Source: Candidatus Desulfarcum epimagneticum (GTDB lineage: Bacteria; Desulfobacterota; Desulfobacteria; Desulfobacterales; CR-1). Taken from it: DNA of 41,038 nucleotides. Under the pieces are notes generated by a model. The model saw nothing but the letters and a program-made list of their open reading frames with translations. It ran no database searches and had not been told where the DNA came from. The stretch covers positions 1-41,038 of the forward strand of contig CAACVI010000013.1 in NCBI GenBank assembly GCA_900659855.1. The letters are read 5' to 3'. Numbering within the stretch: position 1 is the first letter of the stretch; every line of letters starts with the position of its first letter. Below are positions 32,183-39,160 of this stretch, piece after piece. The translations under genes and the position numbers were made by a program.

Positions 32183-32230
32183 CCAATCACGAAGCCCGCA
32201 AACCCAAAACACTTCACAGGACCCAACGCC

Positions 32231-32440
32231 GTGAAAGACTGTGACCGACACATCGTGGAAACGCTTCAAATGTCCGACGACATGATCCGCCTGGCGGAAG
32301 CCGGGGATCGCGACCGGGAGGACGCCGGCTGCGGCGTGCTTTACGGCGTTCTTCTGGATTCGGCCTACAAAATTAAAAAAATCGCGGAAGATGAAAAAAA
32401 AAGACATATGAAAAAGGGCGCGTGGGAAGGGGATTTCTGA
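32231..32440 (+). CDS. small conserved-looking hypothetical protein
   Basis: 69 aa from GTG 32231, with a weak AGGA site. The sequence is mostly helical and charged (MKDCDRHIVETLQMSDDMIR; YKIKKIAEDEKKRHMKKG), with two cysteines (C4 and C34). No family recognised. It is the first gene after the cluster promoter and 85 bp before rubrerythrin. Confidence 0.55.
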   Translation: MKDCDRHIVETLQMSDDMIRLAEAGDRDREDAGCGVLYGVLLDSAYKIKKIAEDEKKRHMKKGAWEGDF

Positions 32441-32525
32441 TTTCAGATTCAACATGTTCGGATGGGTGGGTTAAACCCATATTTTTTTTACAGCACTTTT
32501 TTAAATAACGGGAGGATTGAGCGCC

Positions 32526-33101
32526 ATGAAGAGTTTGAAGGGAAGCCAGACGGAAAAGAACCTTTTGACCAGTTTCGCGGGCGAGTCCCAGGCCCGGAAC
32601 CGCTACACCTATTTCGCAAGCAAGGCGAAAAAGGAAGGCTATGTCCAGATCGCGGCGATTTTTGAGGAGACGGCCAACCAGGAGAAGGAGCACGCCAAAC
32701 GCATGTTCAAGTTCCTGGAGGGCGGCGATGTGGAGATCGCGGCCGCTTTCCCGGCCGGGGTGATCGGCTCCACCCTGGAAAATCTCAAGGCGTCGGCCAT
32801 GGGGGAAAACCACGAGCACACGGACCTGTACCCCGGCTTCGCCGAAGTGGCCCGCAAGGAGGGTTTTGACAAGGTGGCGGCGGTCTATGACGCCATCTCC
32901 GTGGCGGAAAAATACCATGAGAGCCGCTACAACGCGCTGGCGGCAAACATCGAGGCCGGAACAGTGTTCAAAAAGGGCGGGGAGGTCACATGGCGCTGCC
33001 GCAACTGCGGGTACAACCACAAGGGGAGCGATGCCCCGGACGCCTGCCCGGCCTGCGCCCACGGCAAGGCTCACTTTGAGCTGGTGGACGAGAATTTCTA
33101 A
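32526..33101 (+). CDS. rbr: rubrerythrin
   Basis: 191 aa from ATG 32526, chosen over the TTG at 32517 because of GGGAGG upstream. Ferritin-like diiron domain: FAGESQARNRYTYFA (first Glu), FEETANQEKEHAKR (ExxH) and the second pair VYDAISVAEKYHESRY. C-terminal rubredoxin domain with CRNCGYNHKG and CPACAHGKAHF. It reduces hydrogen peroxide to water in the cytoplasm, with electrons from rubredoxin, two of which are encoded 2.5 kb downstream. Confidence 0.95.
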   Translation: MKSLKGSQTEKNLLTSFAGESQARNRYTYFASKAKKEGYVQIAAIFEETANQEKEHAKRMFKFLEGGDVEIAAAFPAGVIGSTLENLKASAMGENHEHTDLYPGFAEVARKEGFDKVAAVYDAISVAEKYHESRYNALAANIEAGTVFKKGGEVTWRCRNCGYNHKGSDAPDACPACAHGKAHFELVDENF

Positions 33102-33107
33102 CCTTGA

Positions 33108-33180
33108 CGGCGTCGTAAGAATAAGCGCCACGCCTTTTTACGACGCCGTCCCGTGATTTTTTACGAGATTATCAATTTTT
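33108..33180. repeat. intergenic element, copy 3 (partial)
   Basis: GACGGCGTCGTAAGAATAAG and TTTTTACGACGCCGTC form an inverted repeat (33111-33150), followed by TTTTTACGAGATTATCA (33158-33174), a one-base variant of the dispersed motif. The hairpin could also end rubrerythrin transcripts. Confidence 0.65.
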
Positions 33181-33198
33181 CGAGAAAAGGAGGACGAG

Positions 33199-33573
33199 AT
33201 GGCTGAAAGATACGAGGTTTACAAATGCGAGCTTTGCGGCAACATCGTCGAGGTTCTCCACGGGGCCAAAGGAGAGCTGGCCTGCTGCGGCGAGCCCATG
33301 AAAAAACTGACGGAAAACACCGTGGACGCGGCCAAAGAGAAACATGTGCCGGTGGTGTCGGAATCCGGCGGCGACGTGAAAGTCGCCGTGGGCGAGGTTC
33401 CCCATCCCATGGAGGACAAACACTACATTGAGTGGATCGAGGTTCTGGCGGACGGGAAGGTGTTCCGGAAATACTTGAATCCCGGCGACACCCCCGAGGC
33501 GGTTTTCAAAACCGAGCTGTCCGGCGGCTCGGCCCGGGAGTACTGCAATCTTCACGGGCTGTGGAAAAAATAA
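33199..33573 (+). CDS. dfx: desulfoferrodoxin (2Fe superoxide reductase)
   Basis: 124 aa. N-terminal desulforedoxin-type site C10, C13, C29, C30 (CELCG and CCGEP). Catalytic centre II: E47-K48-H49 (EKHVPV), H69 (VPHPM), H75 (KHYIEW), C116 and H119 ([10 protein letters not shown]). Reduces superoxide to peroxide with electrons from rubredoxin, without producing oxygen. AAGGAGG site before the ATG. All metal ligands of class I superoxide reductases are present. Confidence 0.96.
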   Translation: MAERYEVYKCELCGNIVEVLHGAKGELACCGEPMKKLTENTVDAAKEKHVPVVSESGGDVKVAVGEVPHPMEDKHYIEWIEVLADGKVFRKYLNPGDTPEAVFKTELSGGSAREYCNLHGLWKK

Positions 33574-33582
33574 ACCGGACGA

Positions 33583-33770
33583 CATCGTAAAAAATCCGAT
33601 CTACTGCGTTATAGCTTTTTTTTGTTCGTTCGGCATACAATATGTATGGCCTCTCTCTCAAAAAACCGCTATGCCTTGTATATCGAATTTTTTCGATGTC
33701 GTTTAAGCGGTTTTTCACGAATTTATCAAACCGGATGGCGTCGATTTTTTTCGACGCCGTCTCAAACGAC
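33583..33770. repeat. palindromic AT-rich intergenic element, copy 4
   Basis: CATCGTAAAAAATCCGATC at the left mirrors ATCGAATTTTTTCGATGTCG near 33682-33701; the centre GGCATACAATATGTATGGCC (33639-33658) is the same core as copy 1. A TTTTTCACGAATTTATCA motif variant (33711-33727) and a small inverted repeat GGCGTCGATTTTTTTCGACG (33737-33756) follow. No gene is present in the 212 bp between dfx and the next ORF. Confidence 0.75.
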
Positions 33771-33785
33771 CCAAGGAGGCATGTC

Positions 33786-33938
33786 ATGGGAAGCTGGAAA
33801 TGCTCGAAATGCGGGTATATGCTGGAAAAGGACGCCCCACCGGAGCAGTGCCCGTCCTGCAAGGAAAAATGCGAGTTTTTAGACAACTCGTGCTACACGC
33901 CCGACTGTTCGGCCGAGGGAGTGGACAAGCGCATTTAA
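33786..33938 (+). CDS. small rubredoxin-like zinc/iron ribbon protein
   Basis: 50 aa from ATG 33786, seven bases after GGAGG. WKCSKCGYMLEKDAPPEQCP then SCKEKCEF shows two CxxC knuckles as in the rubrerythrin C-terminal rubredoxin domain, plus three extra cysteines (KEKC, NSC, PDC). It is probably a one-iron electron carrier or zinc ribbon serving the neighbouring superoxide and peroxide reductases. Confidence 0.85.
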   Translation: MGSWKCSKCGYMLEKDAPPEQCPSCKEKCEFLDNSCYTPDCSAEGVDKRI

Positions 33939-34010
33939 CATATAAAGTTCCGGGCCCCGGACGCCTTCTTCGCATCAGCGCCCCGGGGGCCGGGGGAAGG
34001 ATCAAACGCC

Positions 34011-34982
34011 ATGTTTGCTCTTGGATTGCAGGGAAGCCCCAGGAAAAAGGGCAACACGCAATATCTGCTTTCAAAGTTCATGGATGGGCTTTCGGCGGCC
34101 GGCGCCGAGACCCGGGTCATTGAGCCGGCCCGGGAAAACATCCGGCCCTGCCGGGGATGCGGGTACTGCGAAAAAAAAGGATACTGCGTCATCGCCGACG
34201 ACGACATGGCCGGCCACGTGTACGCCGATTTCAGGAGGGCGGACATCGTGGTGTCCGCCACCCCGATTTTTTTCTACAGCGCCACGGCCCAGCTCAAGGC
34301 CCTCATCGACCGGTCCCAGGCGCTGTGGTCCAGGAAATACGCGCTGAAGCGAAACGAGCCGGGCAAAAACAGCCGGAAAGGGTTCATGCTGGCCCTGGGC
34401 GCCACCAAGGGCGCCAACCTGTTCGAGGGCCTGACGTTGACCCACCGGTATTTTTTTGACGCGCTCAGCGCCGGGTTCCACGGAAGCCTGACGTACCGAA
34501 GGATTGAAAAAGCCGGGGACATTCAAAAATATGGCGATCTCGAAAAAGAGGTGAGGGAGGCGGCGGCCTCTCTCATGGCGCCTTTTTCAAAACGAAAAAC
34601 CGTTTTGTTCGCCTGTCGGGAAAACGCCTGCCGAAGTCAGATGGCCGGGGCCTTCGCCCGGCTTCACGCCGGGGACAAACTGGATGTCATGACCGGCGGA
34701 AGCGAGCCTGCGGAAGAGGTCAACCCCATGATGGTCGAGGCCATGGAGGAAAAGGGGGTGGACATGGCGTTTCTGGCCCCCTCGTCTTTCGAGGACGCCA
34801 TATCGAAAAACGCCCCGGACCTGATTTTCACCATGGGCTGCGCCGAACAATGCCCGGCGGTTCCGGGAGCGACAGTGACGGACTGGGACATTCCCGATCC
34901 GGCCGGAAAGGACCTGGCGTTGATGAGAAAAACCCGGGACGAGATTGAGCGGCGGGTTTTGGACCTGGCCCAAAAAATTTGA
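34011..34982 (+). CDS. iron-sulfur flavoprotein fused to an arsenate-reductase/LMW-phosphatase-like domain
   Basis: 323 aa. Residues 1-190 are a flavodoxin-fold NADPH-dependent FMN reductase domain (GSPRKKGNTQYLL phosphate loop) with the compact cluster motif C47, C50, C53, C59, as in Isf proteins that pass electrons to oxygen or peroxide. Residues 194-323 form a second domain: FACRENACRS carries the C-x5-R phosphatase loop (C202, R208), MGCAEQCPAVPG (C277, C281) resembles the resolving cysteines of thioredoxin-coupled ArsC, and DWDIPDP gives the general-acid Asp. The fusion would bring its own reductant to an arsenate reductase, or act in thiol redox control. Domain calls are clear; joint function is inferred. 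Confidence 0.85.
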   Translation: MFALGLQGSPRKKGNTQYLLSKFMDGLSAAGAETRVIEPARENIRPCRGCGYCEKKGYCVIADDDMAGHVYADFRRADIVVSATPIFFYSATAQLKALIDRSQALWSRKYALKRNEPGKNSRKGFMLALGATKGANLFEGLTLTHRYFFDALSAGFHGSLTYRRIEKAGDIQKYGDLEKEVREAAASLMAPFSKRKTVLFACRENACRSQMAGAFARLHAGDKLDVMTGGSEPAEEVNPMMVEAMEEKGVDMAFLAPSSFEDAISKNAPDLIFTMGCAEQCPAVPGATVTDWDIPDPAGKDLALMRKTRDEIERRVLDLAQKI

Positions 34983-34998
34983 TTGATAAGGAGACAAA

Positions 34999-35199
34999 AT
35001 GGCCGAGCCTGAACAGATGTATCAATGTCAGACTGTGAACTGCGGATATATATACAATCCCGACAAGGGCGACCGGAAGGGAAAGATCCCCAAAGGAACC
35101 CTGTTCGACGATTTGCCCGATGACTGGAAATGCCCGGTGTGCGGCGCCGGGAAAAAGATGTTTCGGCCCCTGGCGGGTCCGGGCTCAACGGCGGGATAG
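34999..35199 (+). CDS. rubredoxin with expanded CX4C site (Rd-2 type)
   Basis: 66 aa. The first knuckle is C10-QTVN-C15, four residues between cysteines instead of two; the second is normal, C45-PV-C48. The rest is a standard rubredoxin ([25 protein letters not shown]). The CX4C insertion is known in Rd-2 of Desulfovibrio and alters the iron site. It is followed 56 bp later by a conventional rubredoxin gene. Confidence 0.92.
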   Translation: MAEPEQMYQCQTVNCGYIYNPDKGDRKGKIPKGTLFDDLPDDWKCPVCGAGKKMFRPLAGPGSTAG

Positions 35200-35255
35200 A
35201 CATTTTTATTCAATTTCATTCAATTTAATTTATTTCACTTCACAAGGAGGAGACC

Positions 35256-35414
35256 ATGGACAGATATGTATGCTCGCTTTGCGGTTATGTGTACGACCCC
35301 AAAAAAGGAGACCCGGACAACGGCGTGGAGGCCGGAACCGCCTTTGAGGACCTGCCGGATGACTGGGAATGCCCGGTGTGCGGCGCGAGCAAGGATGACT
35401 TTGACAAAGAGTAA
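35256..35414 (+). CDS. rubredoxin
   Basis: 52 aa from ATG 35256 with AAGGAGG before it. Classic sequence: [20 protein letters not shown], then [17 protein letters not shown], with both CxxCG knuckles. Small one-iron electron carrier for the flavodiiron oxygen reductase, rubrerythrin and superoxide reductase. The stop is 12 bp before the flavodiiron gene. Confidence 0.96.
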   Translation: MDRYVCSLCGYVYDPKKGDPDNGVEAGTAFEDLPDDWECPVCGASKDDFDKE

Positions 35415-35426
35415 GGGAAAAAAGAT

Positions 35427-36629
35427 ATGACGACGAACGGCATGGAAATCGCCAAAGGCGTGTACAATGTGGGGGTGACGGACTGGAATATCCGTGATTT
35501 TCACGGGTACTCCACCAAGGAAGGCAGCACGTACAACGCGTATCTGATTGTGGATGAAAAGACCGTTCTCATCGACACGGTGAAAGAGCCCTTTGCCGGA
35601 AAGCTTCTGGAGAACATCTCCAAAATCGTGGACCCGAAAAAGATCGACGTTTTCGTGAGCAACCACACGGAGATGGATCACTCCGGGGGCATTCCCCGGA
35701 TCATGCATCGGATCGGCGAGGACAAGCCCCTTTACTGTTCCAAAATGGGGTTTAAGAATCTCTCCCTCCACTTTCCGAATTCGTACGACTACCGTCCGGT
35801 GAAAACAGGCGATGAGCTGACCCTGGGGAAACGGACCCTTTCCTTCCTCGAAACCCGGATGATCCACTGGCCCGACAGCATGTTTTCGTATTTGAAGGAA
35901 GACAAAATTCTTTTTTCAAGCGACGGTTTCGGCCAGCATTACGCGGGCCCCGAGAAGTTCGATGATGAGATCGGCGACGACATCATGCCCCATGCGAAGA
36001 AGTATTTCGCCAACATACTTCTTCTGTACGCGCCCAGGATCGCCAAGCTCATTGATCAGGTGGTGGACATGGGCCTTGAGATCGATATGATATGCCCGGA
36101 TCACGGCATTATCTGGCGCAAGGACCCGTCTAAGATCATCAACGCCTATGTCCGGTGGTGCGAACAGAAGCCCGAGGCCAAGGCCATCGTGGTGTTTGAC
36201 ACCATGTGGCACAGCTCCGAGTCCATGGCCGAGGCCGTGGTCGAGGGAATCGCCGGGGAAGGGGTGAAGGCCAGGCCCATGTGTCTGAAAGGCTCGCACA
36301 GGAGCGATGTCATCACCGAGGTTCTGGACGCGGCGGCGGTGGTGGTGGGCTCTCCCACCCTGAACAACGGTATGTTTCCCACCGTGGCCGATTTTCTGAC
36401 TTACATGAAGGGATTAAAGCCGAAGAATAAGATCGGGGGCGCCTTTGGCTCCTACGGATGGAGCGGCGAGGCCTCCGGCCTGATTCAAAGCGCCCTTGAG
36501 GCCATGAAATTCGACATGCCCCAGGATCCCCTTAAAATCCAGTACGTGCCGGATGAAAAGGGTCTGGAGGCGTGCCGGGAATTCGGGGCGAAAATCGGGC
36601 GCGCGGTGAAACAGACCGTCGGGGTTTAA
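35427..36629 (+). CDS. flavodiiron protein (rubredoxin:oxygen oxidoreductase)
   Basis: 400 aa, standard A-type length. The metallo-lactamase-like domain supplies the diiron ligands H80, E82, D84, H85 (NHTEMDHSG), H147, D166 and H226 (CPDHGIIW). The C-terminal flavodoxin domain (from about 250) binds FMN: VVFDTMWHSSESMA, VVGSPTLNNGMFP and GSYGWSGEASG. It takes electrons from the rubredoxin encoded directly upstream and reduces oxygen to water, or NO to N2O. Ends before a strong terminator, so it is probably the last gene of this transcription unit. Confidence 0.95.
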   Translation: MTTNGMEIAKGVYNVGVTDWNIRDFHGYSTKEGSTYNAYLIVDEKTVLIDTVKEPFAGKLLENISKIVDPKKIDVFVSNHTEMDHSGGIPRIMHRIGEDKPLYCSKMGFKNLSLHFPNSYDYRPVKTGDELTLGKRTLSFLETRMIHWPDSMFSYLKEDKILFSSDGFGQHYAGPEKFDDEIGDDIMPHAKKYFANILLLYAPRIAKLIDQVVDMGLEIDMICPDHGIIWRKDPSKIINAYVRWCEQKPEAKAIVVFDTMWHSSESMAEAVVEGIAGEGVKARPMCLKGSHRSDVITEVLDAAAVVVGSPTLNNGMFPTVADFLTYMKGLKPKNKIGGAFGSYGWSGEASGLIQSALEAMKFDMPQDPLKIQYVPDEKGLEACREFGAKIGRAVKQTVGV

Positions 36630-36654
36630 ACCCGTTCGCCAAAAAAATCAATCC

Positions 36655-36684
36655 CGCCCCGGCCCTTTCGGGCCGGGGCGTTTT
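36655..36684 (+). terminator. intrinsic terminator closing the oxygen-defence operon
   Basis: Perfect 11-bp GC stem (36655-36665 with 36670-36680, arm CGCCCCGGCCC), TTTC loop, then TTTT. 25 bp after the flavodiiron stop. Confidence 0.93.
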
Positions 36685-36707
36685 CACATCCAGGGGTTTT
36701 GACTGTC

Positions 36708-36899
36708 ATGAAAAGGCCGGTTGTGGAGCTTTCCGACTGCGTTTTATGCGGCGTCTGCGAGGATATATGCCCGGAGGTGTTTCAAATCAACGACGCGGGC
36801 TATGTGGAGGTGGCCGATCTGGACCATTATCCCGAGGACGCCGTGAACGAGGCCGTGGTCAACTGTCCGGTGGACTGCGTCAGCCTTGAAGACGGATGA
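36708..36899 (+). CDS. [4Fe-4S] ferredoxin
   Basis: 63 aa from ATG 36708. C11-VL-C14-GV-C17 and C53-P form a single [4Fe-4S] site as in Desulfovibrio-type ferredoxins; C21 and C57 could form the additional disulfide or a second ligand set. The acidic surface fits an electron carrier. Transcribed separately, just after the terminator. Confidence 0.92.
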   Translation: MKRPVVELSDCVLCGVCEDICPEVFQINDAGYVEVADLDHYPEDAVNEAVVNCPVDCVSLEDG

Positions 36900-36926
36900 C
36901 GCGGTCCGGGACCATGTCCGGGACCA

Positions 36927-37397
36927 TCAGGCGTTCAGCAGTTTTTTGGCCAGAAGCCGGACGTGGCCCATCTCCTCTCTGATGATCTCGTCGATCCGGT
37001 CTTTCCCGAGTTTTTCCGGCACCAGGTCCTTCATCCCCAGGTAAAAGACGATGGAGTCTTTCTCCGCCGTGATGGCGGCTTTTAATATCTCCTTGAAAGA
37101 GGACACGTCGATCTTTTTTTCAAAAAACACCCGGGTGTCCACCAGGGCCTTGAGGTAAAGCGTCGATTCTCCGGAAGGGTCGAACACCGTGGCGGCCTTT
37201 TCCGATCCGGACAGGTCTTTTTGAAGTTTGGCGAAGGTTTTTTCGTGGGCCTCTTCCATTCGGGCCAGGTCCAGAAGAAAGTCCTGATGCTTGTCCGCGG
37301 CCGGGCCCTGGGCCGCGTTTTTGTAAAATTCGGCGCCGTTTCGCTCCATCTGAAGGGCCATTTCAAAAATATCATCCGCGTTGAAATCGTAGCTCAT
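36927..37397 (-). CDS. ferritin-like diiron protein (rubrerythrin family without rubredoxin domain)
   Basis: 156 aa. FEMALQMERNGAEFYKNAA and RMEEAHEKTFAKL give the first E...ExxH set, and ITAEKDSIVFYLG with IIREEMGHVRLLAKK the second, the ferritin-like four-helix diiron pattern. The C-terminal rubredoxin domain is absent. Likely a peroxide-scavenging or iron-handling protein. It starts 44 bp after the bd-like cytochrome gene on the same strand, so both are likely co-transcribed. Confidence 0.9.
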   Translation of the reverse strand: MSYDFNADDIFEMALQMERNGAEFYKNAAQGPAADKHQDFLLDLARMEEAHEKTFAKLQKDLSGSEKAATVFDPSGESTLYLKALVDTRVFFEKKIDVSSFKEILKAAITAEKDSIVFYLGMKDLVPEKLGKDRIDEIIREEMGHVRLLAKKLLNA

Positions 37398-37441
37398 GGT
37401 TTGTCTCTCCTTTGTGAATTTAGAGTTTGTGTCAGGTTTTT

Positions 37442-38695
37442 TCAGGAATTCGTCAAAATATACGTGGCCAAAACGTCCAACTCCTCTTCGCTCCCGAAAA
37501 AAGGCGGCATGTCTTCGGGAGGCTCGCTTAAAAACGCCTTGAGGTCGTCTTTGGAAAAGCTTTCAGCCAAATCCGCCAGCTCCGGGCCCATGGTTCCGCC
37601 CTGTCCCAAAAAAGAATGGCAGGCCCCGCATCCCGAATTCGCGTAAACCGATGGGCCGTTTGGCGCGCCGGATTTTGGGGCGGGCGGGGTTTCGGCGGTT
37701 TTCCATTGCTGGCTCATGTACATGGATCCCCACACCAGGTAAGGCTTCCGGGCCTTTTCACGGGCGTATCCCCCGACGAAAAAGGCCGTGAACATGGCCA
37801 CAGCGGCGACGACCAGCGCCTTTTTTCCCTTTTTGTGCCCCAAAATCCAGTACAGGGCCGCGCACAGAACCGAAATCACGGCCAAAGTGATCATGACGTG
37901 GAGAAAGGGGCGGCCGAGCCCGGTCCAGAGCTGCTGAAAGGGGTTGGGGACGGGAAGGCCCTGGGAGACCGATCTCACCTTGAGCAGGAAACCGATCCCT
38001 GAAAGGGGCTGGAGGAAAATCAGGGCCGCCGCCACGCGGGCGTGGAAACGGCCGATTTTTTCAAAATAGGCGGCGTCCGGCCCCGGCGCCCTGGATTTCC
38101 ACAGGTTGTAAAGGAAGATGAGAAGCGCCGCGTTGATCAGGCAAGGCAAAAGCATGTGGGTGAACGATTCCCACAAAACAGGGCTTTGGACCGCGTCCCA
38201 CCGGCTTCCGGTCTCCAGCCATTTCCCGGGCGCCATCATGAACGCCCAGGCCGCGTTGATCAAAAAGGCCGTCATGACGGCGCAAAAGGCCACGCCGGCG
38301 CCCAGGAGAAGATGGGCGCCCGATGAGATCCGGTCCCGGGTCCGGCGCCAGGACACGGAAAAAACCATCAGGAGAAGGAAAAAGGCGCCCTCGGCCACAA
38401 AAAGCCAGAACAAAGTCGAGTACAAAAACCCGGTGAAGGTTTTCCACAGGCCGATGAGCAAAACAAGGATCACCACCCCGAGCACGCCGTTGATCTTCAT
38501 CATGTCCGACAGAAACGAGGAGAGGCCGGCGTAAAACCGGGCGTGGTCCGGGTCGTTTTTTCTTTTCCCCATCCACTCCGAAAGCAGGGCCATGACCACG
38601 CCCCCCACGGCCAAAAAGGCGAAAAACACATGGATCAGGATGACCACGGCCAGGATGACGCTGTTTCCGGTCAGGGGAAAATGGATGTCGCTCAT
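37442..38695 (-). CDS. cytochrome bd subunit I-like membrane protein fused to cytochrome c
   Basis: 417 aa. About nine membrane segments occupy residues 12-330, with an early histidine (IHVFFAF, H22) and TM segments resembling CydA-type proteins. A periplasmic C-terminal domain follows with the haem c site C356-GA-C359-H360 and a later Met ligand candidate (EDMPPF, M396). No CydB-like subunit II is encoded beside it. It could be a quinol-linked oxygen or electron-transfer enzyme with cytochrome c as entry or exit, as in OR-C/bd-related families. Ribosome site is weak; start is the first Met before the first TM helix. Family call is moderate. Confidence 0.7.
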   Translation of the reverse strand: MSDIHFPLTGNSVILAVVILIHVFFAFLAVGGVVMALLSEWMGKRKNDPDHARFYAGLSSFLSDMMKINGVLGVVILVLLIGLWKTFTGFLYSTLFWLFVAEGAFFLLLMVFSVSWRRTRDRISSGAHLLLGAGVAFCAVMTAFLINAAWAFMMAPGKWLETGSRWDAVQSPVLWESFTHMLLPCLINAALLIFLYNLWKSRAPGPDAAYFEKIGRFHARVAAALIFLQPLSGIGFLLKVRSVSQGLPVPNPFQQLWTGLGRPFLHVMITLAVISVLCAALYWILGHKKGKKALVVAAVAMFTAFFVGGYAREKARKPYLVWGSMYMSQQWKTAETPPAPKSGAPNGPSVYANSGCGACHSFLGQGGTMGPELADLAESFSKDDLKAFLSEPPEDMPPFFGSEEELDVLATYILTNS

Positions 38696-38738
38696 AAAGG
38701 GCCTCCGGCAGGGGAACGGGTTTGATTTTTTTAAAATC

Positions 38739-38767
38739 TTTGTAGGCCAATTTTATCCCTGTGTCAA
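38739..38767 (-). promoter_or_regulatory. sigma70 promoter for the bd-like cytochrome/ferritin-like operon
   Basis: Minus strand: perfect TTGACA (38767-38762), 17-bp spacer, TACAAA (38744-38739), 44 bp before the start codon. Confidence 0.65.
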
Positions 38768-38902
38768 TGTTTTTTAGTAAAATAAAACCCTTGGGCCGCA
38801 TGTTCATCCCCGTCGGCGTCAAGGCGCTTGACTTTTCGGGGGGTTTTGGGGCATGATTGCCCCATGACCTCAATCACCTGACAAAAGGGGAGGAAAGCAG
38901 AC

Positions 38903-39160
38903 ATGGACGCAAGAGTGAAGATATACACCACGCCCACATGACCCTACTGCAAAATGGCGAAAGAGTTTCTTTCCAAAAAAGGCGTGGATTTCAAGGCGTT
39001 TGACGTGACCCGGGACCCGGAGGCGCTCAAGGAGATGAAGGCGCTTTCCGGCGCGCGAACCGTTCCCGTGATCAGCGTGTGCGGCAATGTGATGATCGGC
39101 TTTGACGCAAAGCGCCTGGAGCATGATCTCAAATGCCTGGAGCAAAGCTCGCCCCTATGA
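38903..39160 (+). CDS. glutaredoxin-like selenoprotein (UxxC active site, in-frame TGA)
   Basis: 85 aa read through TGA at 38939-38941 as selenocysteine (residue 13). From ATG 38903 the protein reads MDARVKIYTTPT-U-PYC and continues in the same frame as a complete glutaredoxin/NrdH-type fold: KMAKEFLSKKGVDFKAFDVT, the TVP cis-proline (GARTVPVISV) and a C-terminal GFDAKRLEHDL. Cys-containing homologues have CPYC at exactly this position. AGGAAAG precedes the start. The stop overlaps the start of the AhpF-like reductase (ATGA). A hairpin that could serve as SECIS follows the TGA (38959-38973). A gene-finder without recoding would truncate this gene to begin at 38954. Confidence 0.9.
38956..38974 (+). 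promoter_or_regulatory. candidate bacterial SECIS hairpin
   Basis: GAAAG (38959-38963) pairs with CTTTC (38969-38973) around a five-base AGUUU loop; GG (38956-38957) and C (38974) allow slight extension. The loop starts 22 bases after the UGA and has G in its second position, within the limits usually described for bacterial SECIS elements. The stem is short, so this is tentative. Confidence 0.5.

Noticed and set aside
38848-38863. GGGGCA-TGAT-TGCCCC palindrome upstream of the Sec-glutaredoxin
   Set aside because: Six-base arms are short for GC-rich DNA and no promoter with normal spacing could be fitted around it.
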